Part shown: positions 1-64,000 of the stretch, piece after piece
Layout of the letters: the number at the start of each line of letters is the position of its first letter
Numbering within the stretch: the first letter of the stretch is position 1
Assembly (NCBI GenBank): GCA_054601695.1
Contig: BAAHQB010000196.1
Span: 186,001 to 250,000, forward strand
Direction: 5' to 3'
DNA length: 64,000 nucleotides
Source of the DNA: Amorphochlora amoebiformis
Lineage: Eukaryota; Cercozoa; Chlorarachniophyceae
The notes under the pieces: model-generated
Databases searched by the model: none
The model's input: the letters and a program-made list of their open reading frames with translations, nothing else
Told to the model about the DNA's origin: nothing
Program-made: the position numbers and the translations under genes

Positions 1-43
<43 letters not shown>

Positions 44-78
44 TTAGAACAATAAGAGGTATGTTGATGATTATATTT

Positions 79-126
<48 letters not shown>

Positions 127-161
127 TTAGAAGAATAAGAGGTATGTTGATGATTATATTT

Positions 162-207
<46 letters not shown>

Positions 208-242
208 TTAGAAGAATAAGAGGTATGTTGATGATTATATTT

Positions 243-288
<46 letters not shown>

Positions 289-324
289 TTAGAAGTATAA
301 GAGGTATGTTGATGATTATATTTG

Positions 325-361
<37 letters not shown>

Positions 362-397
362 TTAGAAGTATAAGAGGTATGTTGATGATTATATTTG

Positions 398-440
<43 letters not shown>

Positions 441-485
441 TATACTTAGAAGAATAAGAGGTATGTTGATGATTATATTTGGATG
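1..485. repeat. Minisatellite of TA tract plus 40-bp core
   Basis: About six tandem copies of a unit made of a (TA)n tract followed by a conserved core of about 40 bp. The core begins CTTAGAAGAATAAGAGGTAT, continues with GTTGATGATTATATTTGGA, and runs straight into the next TA tract. Copies differ mainly in TA length and in an AGAATA/AGTATA change. The array ends at about 485, where unique sequence begins. Nothing suggests coding: the open frames across it only read Tyr-Ile dipeptides. Confidence 0.9.
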
Positions 486-944
486 TGTGTAGACCGAGAA
501 AGGCATGCAAGTTTGTTATCCTGATGATTTGTGTGAGTCTGAGGTAAGGCGAATCGACTGCGTGGCACATGGCGTCGAATATCTCATCAATCGTTGATCC
601 GAAGAATGCTCCCTAAATGCCATTGGACAAACCCCCAGGGAAGCAGGAAAACATGTTAAAGAGGAGTTAGCCGAAAAATAAGCAACATTTTCCCGAAAGA
701 GAAGCAAATATTTCCCAAATTACTATTCGTGTTCGCAATTGGGAAGGATTCAATACTGCATTGCAATGAGCAGCTGTACGTAAGTGTACGAGAGCGCACG
801 TAAGTACATAAGATTATGTAAGTGTGTGTTCGCACTTGGGATTGAATACTACATCGCAATGTGCAGGTGTACATAAGTGCGTGTGCATGTAGGTTTGGGT
901 ACATGTACAACTAGGCCGCTAGAGCCATGTTCTAGATCGTAAGT

Positions 945-1080
945 TTAACCCTCACCCTACCCCTAAGCCTAAGGATCCTGAGGATCAAACCTGAGCGTAA
1001 GCCTACAATTAAAATAACCCTAACCCTAACCCTAGCCTTAACCCTAATAGGCTTAACCCTGACCCTACCCCTAATCCTAA
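945..1080 (+). repeat. Degenerate telomere-type CCCTAA tract
   Basis: The plus strand carries repeated CCCTAA and CCCTAACC words interrupted by diverged copies such as CCTAAGC. It belongs to the same family as the larger tracts near 48.1-48.7, 51.1, 54.7-55.1 and 55.5-59.1 kb. It is interstitial here and lies outside any gene I can support. Confidence 0.75.
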
Positions 1081-1284
1081 AGATGAATTCTGAGCGTGAG
1101 CCTAAAACCGTAAGCCTGTGAGCCTTGGTGTGAGTTTTTAAGGCAAGTCTGCTGTGTTTGGCCTAGATGGTTTTTCATACGATAGCTACCTGTGCGTAAA
1201 GTCCAATCCATGAGAGAGTCGTACTACTACTTTGCTGTTGCCTAAGGCCTTGGAATTGCCCTTGACCTTTGCCTGACAGAAACC

Positions 1285-1400
1285 CAACCCAACGCAACAA
1301 AACACAACCCAACACAACCAACACAACCAAACACAACCAACACAACCCAACACAACCAAACACAACCAACACAACCAAACACAACCCAACCCAACCATGC
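1285..1400 (+). repeat. CCAACACAA short tandem repeat
   Basis: About a dozen imperfect copies of a 9-10 bp word related to CCAACACAAC and CAAACACAAC. All three minus-strand frames are open across it and read Val/Cys/Leu/Trp-rich sequence. That is a by-product of the repeat, so I do not call a gene. Confidence 0.85.
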
Positions 1401-1459
1401 CCTCATAAAACGATGCATCTCATGTAGCAATTGTATATACATATATATATATATATATG

Positions 1460-1541
<82 letters not shown>

Positions 1542-1593
1542 ATAGATGCTATCATACGTAACTTATGCACATACATATTCACATACACACACA

Positions 1594-1653
<60 letters not shown>

Positions 1654-1676
1654 GTATATATACATATATACATGCA

Positions 1677-1710
<34 letters not shown>

Positions 1711-2139
1711 ATATGTTTTTGTGTATGTATGGAATGATTGTCTGTTTGTGTGTTGAGTTACGTTTGCATGTGGACGTTGTTGTTGTATGTAGGATGTTGC
1801 TTTGGATGTACCTTTGTCTGGACTGGATGTGTGCCGTTGGGGGGTGTTGGGGTTCCAGTCGTAGGGAAAGGGGAGATGGTCCGGGTAAGGGTCCCCTTGA
1901 GCAAGCAGGGTGTAGGGGTTGGGTACAGCCTCTTTGAGCAGAGTGAGGATAGCAGTGAGAGTTATGAGAGCCCTGAGCACCTGGGGCGCTTGGGAGACAA
2001 GGTCAACGAGCATCTGTTTCGACTTTAGGTATCGCCATATCCTAACAGGAAAACAAAGGTGTCTAACAGGAAAACAAACACCTTTTAAGCTGGGCCAGGA
2101 GCCAGAGGTGAAGCATATGATTGTGGATAGTGTGGATAG

Positions 2140-2480
2140 ATAGCTAGGTAGTTGGTATGTGGGTAGATAGGTGGGTAGGTAGGTGGGTGTGTGGGTAGAT
2201 GGATTGGCCGGATGTGGGAAGGTGAGTAGGTAGGTATGTGGGTAGATAGGTGGGTAGGTAAGTAGGTGGTTAGGTGGATAGGTAGGTATGTCGGTACATG
2301 GATAGGCAAGTATGTGGGTAGGTGGATAGGTAGGTATGTGGGTAGATAGGTGGGTAGGTAGGTTTGTGGGTAGGTGGGTAGTAAGTATGTGGGTAGGTGT
2401 GTAGGTAGGTATGCGGGTAGGTGGATAGGCAGGTATATAGGTTTGTGGGTAGGTAGGTATGTGGGTAGGTGAGTATGTAG
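2140..2480 (+). repeat. GTAGGTRKGTGGGTAG-type tandem repeat
   Basis: About 340 bp of GT/AG-rich 4-bp-based repeat built from GTAGGTAGGT, GTATGTGGGTAGAT and similar words, with partial higher-order copies of about 40-60 bp. The opposite strand reads as Pro-Thr-Tyr-Leu-Pro repeats, which is again a repeat artefact. Confidence 0.85.
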
Positions 2481-2828
2481 GAAGGTGGTTTGGCGGTGAG
2501 TTCGTGTGTAGTAGAGCGTCGGTTTGGTAGGTAACTGGTTGTTTATTTTCATCTATGCTCTGTCGGTTGTTTGGGTTGGTTTGGGTTTAACCGGTTTCTG
2601 AGCGAATGGCTTGGATGCTGAGACGACGTCGTGTTGTTGATGGTGCTGTTGCTGTTGTTGTTGCTGCTGTTGTTGCTGCTGCTATCAAGACAGTCCGCGG
2701 TTGACGACTTGGCCAAACTCACCATCTCGAGGATTAACACAATTCACATCATTCCGTCAGATATATCGCTGCATGTGTAGATAATATATTGTTGTATGTG
2801 TAGATATATATATATATATATATTATAT

Positions 2829-2921
<93 letters not shown>

Positions 2922-3084
2922 GTGTATATATTCAAAGGGGAGTGTACGGCAATAGTTGCACCGATAGCAGCACATCCAAGATAAAGATCACATCGCACGT
3001 GCACACGATTATCCAGGTCAAGCCTTAACCATCACCATATATTACCGTCAAATACAAACTCAGACAACATCGGTACATAAGTGA

Positions 3085-3225
3085 GCGGAGATGAGCGGAA
3101 ATGAGTAGAGATGAGTGTGTTGTGAAATGAGTGGAGATGAGTGTGTTGTGAGATGAGTGGAGATGAGAGTGTTGTGAAATGAGTGGAGATGAGTGTGTTG
3201 TGAAATGGTGGAGATGAGTGTGCTG
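3085..3225 (+). repeat. GAGATGAGTGTGTTGTGAAATGAGTG tandem repeat
   Basis: Four to five imperfect copies of a unit of about 26 bp, built from TGAGTGGAGATGAGTGTG and TTGTGAAA. The opposite strand reads as repeated His/Ser/Thr/Leu phrases. Confidence 0.8.
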
Positions 3226-3589
3226 AGCGTTGTATACTGACGGTTTTCACGAACGATCGACGCGCACAGGAGAGGGATGAGGCTGCACGCGCCTGATAAC
3301 GCGTGAAAGGACAATCAAGCACAGATATGAGTCCTTGATGTCGCACGGATGCGAGTGGGAGTTTTATGTTATTATGAGGTGACAGTCATCCAAGAAGGCC
3401 ACAGCAGCTTCGAGTTACATGTTATCCCAAGGCGATGATGGGTACAGGGAAATTGGTGATGAATGCTGTGTCTTACACAGGACGGCCAGGGAGTGCAGTA
3501 ACTTCCAGAAGATCCACGCCTCCCTAGTATTGCAGTTTTGAGCGATATTTTCAAATCGTGGTTGGGATGGTTACTGTAATGGTTGTGTG

Positions 3590-3800
3590 TGATGGTGTTT
3601 GATGGTATGAACACGTATACGTATATGGATCAAGGTGCTCACGAGTGGCGCACGACGATAACTTTTGGATATCTTGTGTGTGATGGTGTTTGATGGTATG
3701 CACACGTATACGTATACGTGTATGGATCAAGGTGCTCACGAGTGTTTGATGGTATGAACACGTATACGTATGTGGATCAATGTGCTCACGAATGGCGCAC
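3590..3800. repeat. Three imperfect copies of a 70-110 bp segment
   Basis: The words GATGGTATGAACACGTATAC, GGATCAAGGTGCTCACGAGT and GGCGCACGACGATAA recur at about 3601-3660, 3690-3745 and 3750-3808. This is a local segmental duplication. It overlaps the 3' end of the minus-strand frame at 3786-4703, which weakens the case for that frame. Confidence 0.75.
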
Positions 3801-4703
3801 GACGATAAGTTCTGGATATCGCCAAAAATATCCGAACGCCCTGCTGGCCATACGCTCAAATTGGCGAAATGCCTCCTCGCCCAGATCGTATGGTACAAAT
3901 AGCCATCCTCCTATCCAGGATACCCAAGCCCAAGCCCAAGCCCAAGCACAACCCCAACCCCAAGCACAGTCGCCGAAGCACCAGCGGTAGTTTTGATGAT
4001 CGTCAATATCCCCGTGACCATCCCTTGAGTCACCTCCAGTGAAGAAAAGGCTTTGGCTTCGGCTAGTGATATGAGAACTGAGTTTTGACCTGGACGAGTG
4101 TTGAGATTGATACGGGGGAATAAGGGGCACAGCCTCCGGAGTGTTTTCAAGTGAGGCCTTGGAATCTGTTTTAAGAGAAGCTCCCACATTCATGTCGGGC
4201 TCTCCTGGGTGCCGTCTCGAGGATCGAGTTTCCGCTTTGCTTTCCTTGTGTTCATGGTCCTCCTTATGGGGCCCCTCACAGGCCCCCTTATGGGTCCCCT
4301 CATAATCCACCTTATGGGCCCCCTGATAGGCCCCCTCATCCACCTCTCTCCTTAGACTTGATTGCAAAATTTGTGCGCGCGAGGTTGTGTGTTGTGGGTG
4401 AGGGTTTATGGTTCCGTGGGCGTTAAGTCGGGGTGGTGTTCGGCCTTCACGGGCAACGTCGGCACCTAACGAATCTGGGTGGGTTGTTTCCATGGATTTC
4501 AGAGGGTTTGGAGGGTGGTTGAGGACATTAGTATGCGCTGAGGGGGGCGATGCTCCGAAAGCCTGGGCCGATCGAGACTGCAAGGGCAATGTGGGGGCAA
4601 AGGGGGGCAGGGATAAGGTGGGGTTTGATGTGGGGCTTGGGGTAGGAGTGGGTTTCTTCCGACGATGACACTTGGGGCTTCGACGCTTGGCCTGGATTTT
4701 CAT
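3786..4703 (-). CDS. Hypothetical low-complexity protein (doubtful)
   Basis: An uninterrupted 305-residue frame starts at an ATG whose 5' base is 4703. The N-terminus is basic (RRSPKCHRRKK), then Pro/Ser/Thr-rich. A middle segment has repeated phrases of the form GAHKVDYEGTHKGACEG, then comes a Gly/Trp/Ala tract (WAWAWAWV), and the C-terminus overlaps a local DNA duplication. I recognise no domain. It lies 217 bp from, and divergent to, the secreted-protein gene at 4921. The length and steady GC content argue for coding; the low complexity and repeat-derived C-terminus argue against it. Confidence 0.35.
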   Translation of the reverse strand: MKIQAKRRSPKCHRRKKPTPTPSPTSNPTLSLPPFAPTLPLQSRSAQAFGASPPSAHTNVLNHPPNPLKSMETTHPDSLGADVAREGRTPPRLNAHGTINPHPQHTTSRAQILQSSLRREVDEGAYQGAHKVDYEGTHKGACEGPHKEDHEHKESKAETRSSRRHPGEPDMNVGASLKTDSKASLENTPEAVPLIPPYQSQHSSRSKLSSHITSRSQSLFFTGGDSRDGHGDIDDHQNYRWCFGDCAWGWGCAWAWAWAWVSWIGGWLFVPYDLGEEAFRQFERMASRAFGYFWRYPELIVVRHS

Positions 4704-4920
4704 ATAAGATGTCTTACCTCAGGACAGGCTTAGCCATCTCATACACGAATCCAAGCTAACCACAACCGTCAAGATATCAACCTCCCTCCCAGTCCTCTCT
4801 AAACAAGCAGCACAACCCCCATAAGGCTCCAGGCTTGGATTATGCCCGAGTTTTTGTTTTTAAAGGGAAAAAGAAAAATAAATCGCGGCTAGAATTTTCG
4901 ATTCGAATTTGAAATCGACG

Positions 4921-6307
<1,387 letters not shown>

Positions 6308-6962
6308 TAGCCTACTAGTGACAAGTATTACGAAATGGCATTCATGATCGTCTCAGCGAATTCAACATGATCATACGCGGCAAGTAATGGTCTTGGCAAG
6401 ATCTAGATTCTAGAAGATATTCAAGAGATTCATGTTTGCTTGCATGATATACTAGACCTATGCCCCAGATGCCTAGTATCTAGTACTATCTACTAGATCT
6501 AGAGTGTGATATTTCATCTAGTCCGGCCTAGGCAAAGTAGATCTGGTAATAGAGCAACTTTATGTGATTCTAGTTTAATTATTGTTCCTAATCCTAACTG
6601 GGCCCGGCGCGCGCGCGCCGGACTAATTAAATTAAGTTGGTGCATCTCCTGTACGTATATATACATATATATATATATACACATCCTATCCATTTCATAT
6701 ATATATATATTTAATATATACAGTATCTAGAGTACCTTCGGTTTAACAATCGATAATTTTAAACTAATATTTAATTGTAATTTAAAGCGGCGCATGTTGC
6801 CGCGTAGCGTTGCACGAATCAAAAAAAATCTAGCTGTTGAAAATCTGACGGCAATACGTATATCTCATCATGACGGTATACAATACATCACACCGTCTTG
6901 TGACTTGTAAATTACTAGATGCAGTTGCAAGTCATTAGCATGGTATGCCTAAACGTGAAAAA
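6308..6962. other. Spacer with CTAG-rich stretch
   Basis: This is the intergenic space between the convergent secreted-protein and EF-hand genes. About 6380-6500 is dense in CTAG and TCTAGA words. A short GC palindrome, GGCGCGCGCGCGCC, lies at about 6605-6619. TA tracts follow at 6655-6720. No coding sequence is seen. Confidence 0.7.
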
Positions 6963-7643
6963 TTAGTCTTTTTGCGTTTTCTTCACTTTTACTTCCGCCT
7001 TGCGATTTTCGCGATACTTTAGCTTGAAATCTGATGCCAGAGTTTCCTTATCTTTCTTTCCTTCCAAGAGATCGCTCAGGTTCGCGAACATGAACGCTAT
7101 TGAACAGTGCGGCTTGCTGGCCGACGTGCGCTTTTTTAGGTAAGCTGTGAATTCCTCCCAGGTTACATGTCCGTCCGAATCCTGGGATTGGTCATTTGAA
7201 CATGTTACAAAACGTTTTGCTACCCCACAGATGCCACTTGTGGCTACAAGCGTGAACAAGCACTTCTTTACCATCTCACATTGCATCAAATTTACAAATA
7301 AAAAACTGCAGTTGTTGGAATTTGAAACGTAATGCTTCTTACCGCATCACAGTCGCGAAAGAACGCGCCAGGCCCCTGAATGCAACCCGCACAGAACCAC
7401 ACATACACCATCAACAAAACTAAGAAAATCATATACACACCTAACCCACGTATCATGTCTCCGTCTAATACATGTGTGGATATCGGCGAGCACCGGGAGT
7501 TTCGCAGCCTCTTCTTTGTCAATGTGGCCGCTGTTATCCGTATCGAGGATCGAGAAGAATCTCTTCACCTCGTCGTGGTCCTCCTGTGTCCACGCATACG
7601 CGCCTGAACTATCGCTGACGCTGCCGGTGCCGCTACCCGACAT
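6963..7643 (-). CDS. Two-EF-hand calcium-binding protein, 3 exons
   Basis: Exons 7643-7446, 7375-7343 and 7181-6963 (minus strand) join in phase to 149 residues plus TAA. The start is the ATG at 7643; an upstream in-frame GTG is not needed. EF-hand loop 1 is DTDNSGHIDKEE at residues 34-45. Loop 2, DADSDGHVTWEE at 76-87, is assembled exactly across the exon 2/exon 3 junction. Both have acidic residues at positions 1, 3 and 12 and Gly at 6, so calcium binding is expected. The first 20 residues are Ser/Gly-rich and the C-terminus is Lys-rich (KAEVKVKKTQKD). Calmodulin has four hands; this protein shows only two, so it is an EF-hand protein of unknown partner. Confidence 0.88.
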
Positions 7644-7834
7644 CTCAATAAACCCCACGCAGCACGCTTGGGATGCCGTTGCACGTCACGCAGAGTCACC
7701 TGATGAACCTTGGCGTTACCTCGCCACACGCTATCGTGACGTATCAATATGTACTAGTTCAGACACGTGTCCTTTCAACTCTTGTTGGCCGAAAAGGCCG
7801 AGAAAGAGTACGCAACGTTGCCGAAAGAGAGGCA

Positions 7835-8715
7835 TCATCAACATCGAATCGATGGAAGAGATGCATCGATTAAGGCATCGAATCGATGGAAGAGAGGGTA
7901 TCTTCTTCCATCGATTCGATGGTGCCTCTATTCCATCGATTCGAAGCTTCTCTTCCATCGATTCGATGCCTTTTTCATCCTATCTGATGCCTCTCTTCCA
8001 TCGATTTGATTACTCTCTGATTCAATGCTCTTATATCGATTCGATGCCTCTCTTCCGATGGAAGAGAGGTGTCGAGTCAACCAACGGGAGATGTCAAATC
8101 GATGGAAAAGTGATGTCGAATCGATAGAACAGGGAGTTGAATTGATGGAAGAGGCGTCGAATCGATGGAAGAGAGCTGTCGAATGAGAGGCATTGATAGA
8201 GAGGCATCGAATCGATGAAAGAGAGGCATCGAATCGATGAAAGACAGGCATTGAATCGATGAAAGACAGGCATCGAATCGATGAAAGAGAGGCATCGAAT
8301 CGATGAAGAGAGGCATCGAATCGATGAAAGACAAGCATTGAATCGATGAAGGACAGGCATCGAATCGATGAAAGAGAGGCATCCAATCGATGAAAGAGAG
8401 GCATCGGATCGATGGAAGACAGACATCGACTCGATGAAAGAGAGGCATCGAATCGATGAAGGACAAGCATCGAATCGATAAGAGAGGCATCAAATCGATG
8501 AAAGACTGGAATCGATGAAAGAGAGGCATGGAATCGATGAAAGAGAGGCATCGAATCGATGAAAGAGAGGCATCGAATCGATGAAAGAGAGGCATTGAAT
8601 GATGAAAGACAGGCATCGAATCGTTGAAAGAGAGGCATCGAATCGATGAAAGGGAGGCATCGAATCGATGAAAGGGAGGCATCGAATCGATGAAAGGGAG
8701 GCATCGAATCGATCG
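7835..8715 (-). repeat. 22-bp satellite centred on ATCGAATCGAT
   Basis: About 40 copies of a 22-bp unit, GAAAGAGAGGCATCGAATCGAT, in head-to-tail order from about 8100 to 8710. Between 7835 and 8080 the same words occur in both orientations (ATCGAATCGATGGAAGA and TCTTCCATCGATTCGATG). The core ATCGATTCGAT/ATCGAATCGAT is near-palindromic. The minus strand stays open across it and would read repeats like FHRFDASLSSI because the unit is not a multiple of three. I treat this as satellite DNA, not a gene. Confidence 0.92.
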
Positions 8716-12500
<3,785 letters not shown>

Positions 12501-12694
12501 TTAGTGCTTGGCGTGAGTCTCCAAGTGACTCAACACTCGAGACTTCCGGGCGAAACCCTTGCCACACTCAATACATTTGTACGGCCTGGCGCCGGTGTGA
12601 ATCTGTATTAATTACGTCAAAATATGTTCCCCAAGTACGTACAATGTATGTGTAATAAATATCGTACAATGATATGTTTATACATGTATTTTAT

Positions 12695-12753
<59 letters not shown>

Positions 12754-13057
12754 AATGTATATAAATATATATAATATAGATTGGATGGATTTGTTGATAC
12801 CTGCATGTGAGTGTTAAGATTGCTCTTGTGAGAGAAGGCCTTATCGCAGTGTTCGCAGCGAAAAGGTTTCTCTTTAGTGTGCGTGCGGATGTGGGTGGTG
12901 AGATTGCCGCGCTGGGTGAATTCCTTGGAGCAGTGCGGGCACTTGTGGGGCTTAATCCTGTATGATGATGAAACATTTAAACAAAAAATCAACTTCGCCT
13001 AGTCCCAAATCGGAAAACATCGTTCGCATTCCAAGTGTAAACATATTTATGTGTATG

Positions 13058-13110
<53 letters not shown>

Positions 13111-14773
13111 GGAGTGTGATGATGGGTGACCCGCTGTGAATCCTGAGGTGGGCCGTGAGACTACCCTTATGCGAGAAACGTTTGGGGCACTGGGTGCACT
13201 TGTGGATCTTGCGCTTGTTCAAGCGCCGCAGCTCCTGTCGCTTTTTCACTGGCATGTCCACCGTATCTGGAGAATGAAAGTTTTCTCGTGTTATAAGCAT
13301 ACAGGTAAGGGTGGTGGTTGGTCTATTTCGAAAAGAATTACATAGGAAGCTCCTTGAATCTGAAATGCGCTTGCGGGCTTTGGCGCTGGGACCCGAGGCA
13401 GATACTTGGGCTCCCGAGAGGGACGGTAGCTCGGCCGCGACTAGGGTTACCACGCTATTGGGACCCTGGGAACCTCGGTGAGAGGTTCGGTGGGAGGTTT
13501 TCTGGGAAGCCTTCTGAGAGTCCTGAAAGCGCGACGACGAAGTGGATCTAGTTTTTGATCGCAACCTGGAAACCATGCTCGAGACCGTCGCCCGTGACCC
13601 TGGGCCCGACTTTGACCCTCGCTCGAGTAGCGACGGACCTGAAGCCGACCTTCCACAAGACCCGGACCTGGAGTCCAACGTCGACCCTCCACCTGACCCA
13701 GACCTCGACGCAGACTCTTTCCGTGACATTCGCTCCAGTCGCAGTCGAGACGGGCCTGAATCCGAAACCTGGGTCTGGGTTTGGGCCTGAGCCTGAGCCT
13801 GAGCTTGATCTTGAGCTTGAGCATGAGGTTCTGGATCGTAGCGATTCCTCGATCGTGACCGGGATACACGAGTCGAGCGGCGATGATGGCTGTTCCAAAC
13901 CCCTTTTCTCGACTCTTCCAAAGCAGTCGCCGACGTTTCCGATGCCAAAGAACCCGAGGTCTTGGACGATTTAGCGGCGGCGGCGAGAGTCTGGATCCGG
14001 TCCAGCTCCTGTTGCGTTACCCAGTTGAACGGGACAATGTTGTACAGCTCAGGAGCCAGCTGGAAGAATGATATTGATGAATTCTCAATTGGAAAAACAA
14101 CGGAAAGAATACTGGTGGTCGCAGAGTTCGGTGCGAAACTCGATACATCTAGAACTACATTCAGAAAAAAGGTGTGCAATAAAATGAATTTAGTACCTCA
14201 TGGTCAGCCCTGTGGTCTTGGAACATAGTCTTGGTTTGGTCCTCCGGTGTTGTGCACTCTTTGTGAATGCGACCAGACAATAGGCTTTCGATTCTACCGT
14301 CCACGCGCCGTTTTTTGGACGGAGGAAGCCCACCTTGCACTCCGTTCCTGCCTCCGCCCACTTTGCTCACAAAATCGGAGGATGGTTGCGCTTGAATAAC
14401 TCGTTTGGAACCTGAGGTTCCGTGACGATTCTTTTTAGACTCTAAACCAATTCCAGATGCTTGTTGGAGTCCTTTTCGATGTGAGCCAGTTGGCTTGGCT
14501 TTGGCATGGAGCCCTGCAAAGCCCCGTCCATTTCCCTGGAACTCCCCGTCTGTCAAAAACACGATCAGAAGCAAGACACCAAACCACTCCGAGATACCAC
14601 TCCGAGATCCCAACCCTGTCTATGACTGCACTTTCTCACACTAGAATATCATGTGCTTCTTTTGAACCTGTCTTGCTGCGATCATATTGGTATGGGCGGG
14701 CAACATCGATATCGACGTTAAGAGTCAGACAGGCCGGCCCACTTTCCGCTTCCGAGTCGGAATCGGCATTCAT
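12501..14773 (-). CDS. C2H2 zinc-finger protein, 4 fingers, 6 exons
   Basis: Minus-strand exons 14773-14668, 14549-14197, 14059-13342, 13266-13131, 12957-12801 and 12602-12501 join in phase to 523 residues plus TAA. The start is ATG 14773. The N-terminus is acidic ([12 protein letters not shown]). A nuclear-localisation-like SKKRR lies in exon 2. Exon 3 has a Gln-Ala tract and long Ser/Arg/Gly-rich disordered sequence. Four tandem C2H2 fingers fill the C-terminus: CTQC..HLRIH, CPHC..HIRTH, CEHC..HMQIH and [13 protein letters not shown], with classical linkers such as [18 protein letters not shown] and HTGARPYKC. The splice after finger 1 and the splice inside finger 3's closing HMQIH each restore the motif, which supports the model. 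A DNA-binding transcription factor is the likely role. Introns 4 and 5 carry TA tracts. Confidence 0.9.
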
Positions 14774-33221
<18,448 letters not shown>

Positions 33222-33912
33222 TCTAGTAGTAGCGTTATCTAGGTTATACACCCTAATTCGTTCACCGTCAGTATACATACTCTTTATTCACGGTTGTCTA
33301 GGTTGTTGTTGTGATAGGCTAGATACTAGGATAGGCTAGATCTAGAGATAGCTGATATCGAGATAAATAGATGCCCAAAATCTAGATTCTCCCAATACCA
33401 TCTAGACCATCTAGACCATAGACATATGGCACAAGATGTGGATGTAGTACATAAACTAGATAAAGATCACGATGTTTACAGCCTAGCACTAGCTAGACTA
33501 GTAGCCTAGGTCTAGAGGTAGCAGGCTATAGCTAGATAGCAGCGCTATCTAGTCTATCATGGTATAGTATCTAGAGTATCTGGCTTAATTAAGTCTAGAG
33601 CATCTAGACTTAGCCCAGTACCTAGAGTACTATCTATAGCTAGATAGAACAGTACTAGACTCAGTACTAGAAACAGTTGATTGACGAGACAGACTGCATC
33701 ATAATGGCTAGGCAACTTAGACTATATATAGCTCTAGTAGTTAGAATAACCAACAATGACTAGAATGAATCACTCAGTAGCATTCTAGTATTGTTAAATA
33801 AATTAATCTTCAACCTCCGACCATCATCAGGGATCGTCAGAAAGTCATGACAATTTGTTAACATATACATCCAGTTAACTAATATCGCGACCGTACGTGT
33901 CATGAATCGCGT
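33222..33912. other. CTAG-dense spacer between convergent genes
   Basis: This is the 691-bp tail-to-tail spacer between the SH2 gene (ends 33221) and the KH gene (ends 33913). From about 33215 to 33790 I count roughly 30 CTAG tetramers, often as TCTAGA or CTAGATCTAG, where about two would be expected by chance. No open frame or repeat unit is evident. A similar but shorter CTAG-rich stretch lies 3' of the secreted-protein gene. Confidence 0.8.
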
Positions 33913-42070
<8,158 letters not shown>

Positions 42071-42384
42071 AGTCAGGGTAATCTCGAGGGGGGGTGTGGG
42101 AAAGCTGAGGGGGGTGGGTGGTGCGGTGTCAGCACAGTACAGCGGGTTGTTTGAGGCCGGAGATTCTCGGAGACAAGTAATCTAGGTAGAAATACCAGGA
42201 ATACCATTATTCTTCTGTAACCTATAACACTCCCAACATCGGCATGCGAAAACCTCTAAGACTGCACTTGTCACCCTGACCGGCTAGTCACTCTCAGTGA
42301 CGCAGGGAATTCCGTGGGCGTTGACTTCCCTCGCACCCCTTATTCCGGCCGAAGCTGACCTGGGGGGGCGAAAGAAGAAAGTGG
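42071..42384. promoter_or_regulatory. Divergent promoter region, KH gene / CPSF73
   Basis: About 315 bp separate the KH-gene ATG (42070, minus) from the first possible CPSF73 ATG (42385, plus). The stretch is GC-richer than most spacers here and lacks TA tracts. I recognise no TATA box or named motif. The arrangement implies a shared bidirectional promoter, which is inference. Confidence 0.45.

Positions 42385-64000
<21,616 letters not shown>

Larger units (their letters stand above)
486..3785. other. Repeat-rich stretch with no convincing gene
   Basis: This region holds unique sequence mixed with low-complexity blocks, described separately. TA tracts lie at about 1440-1530, 1595-1710 and 2800-2925. 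A (GCTGTT)n-like tract lies at about 2640-2690. I see no exon with recognisable protein similarity. The open frames at 1738-2028 (+) and 3032-3346 (-) have no family features, and the second overlaps a tandem repeat. Confidence 0.6.

Noticed and set aside
2085-2552. 155-residue minus-strand frame of Pro-Thr-Tyr-Leu repeats
   Set aside because: It is the translation of the GTAGGT tandem repeat; no start context or domain.
7928-8704. 258-residue minus-strand frame with FHRFDASLSSI repeats
   Set aside because: It is read-through of the 22-bp satellite. The frame shifts between copies and several frames are open at once.
7835-8715. CRISPR-like array
   Set aside because: The units are contiguous with no unique spacers, and the context is eukaryotic.
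13447-13974. Several frames of 80-140 residues over zinc-finger exon 3
   Set aside because: They are shadows of the Ser/Arg-rich exon, whose splices restore C2H2 motifs.

Overview
The window is nuclear DNA from an intron-rich eukaryote, probably a protist or unicellular relative of larger lineages; the lineage cannot be fixed from this sequence. Protein genes are split into many short exons with GT-AG (twice GC-AG) introns. Almost every intron and spacer is packed with (TA)n tracts, and several contain telomere-type CCCTAA arrays. Coding exons are markedly GC-richer than their surroundings. I found no rRNA, tRNA, CRISPR array or complete transposon.

Layout. 1-3785: minisatellites, simple repeats and TA tracts. 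3786-4703 (-): doubtful 305-residue open frame. 4921-6307 (+): five-exon gene for a small secreted Met/Gly/Pro/Tyr-rich protein. 6963-7643 (-): three-exon EF-hand protein. 7835-8715: 22-bp satellite. 8900-12100: TA-rich desert. 12501-14773 (-): six-exon protein with four C2H2 zinc fingers. 14774-17646: non-coding. 17647-33221 (+): about 26-exon gene with an EF-hand-like segment followed by an SH2 domain. 33222-33912: CTAG-dense spacer between convergent genes. 33913-42070 (-): about 16-exon membrane-anchored protein with three KH RNA-binding domains. 42071-42384: divergent promoter region. 42385 to the window end (+): about 36 exons of CPSF73 (CPSF3), the pre-mRNA 3'-end endonuclease, with the 3' end missing.

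I rebuilt the gene models by hand from splice sites, reading-frame phase and family resemblance. The secreted-protein, EF-hand, zinc-finger and CPSF73 models keep phase at every junction I assign (CPSF73 exon 1 and the last exon's end are open). The SH2 gene has two or three unresolved junctions and the KH gene one. The genes do not form an obvious pathway, although the KH protein and CPSF73 share a divergent promoter region and both act on RNA.

The most unusual features are structural. One CPSF73 intron consists almost wholly of CCCTAA-type repeat from donor to acceptor. A second telomere-type tract is read in frame as Asn-Pro repeats inside a CPSF73 exon. Short pieces of exon edges have been duplicated into neighbouring introns at four or more places.
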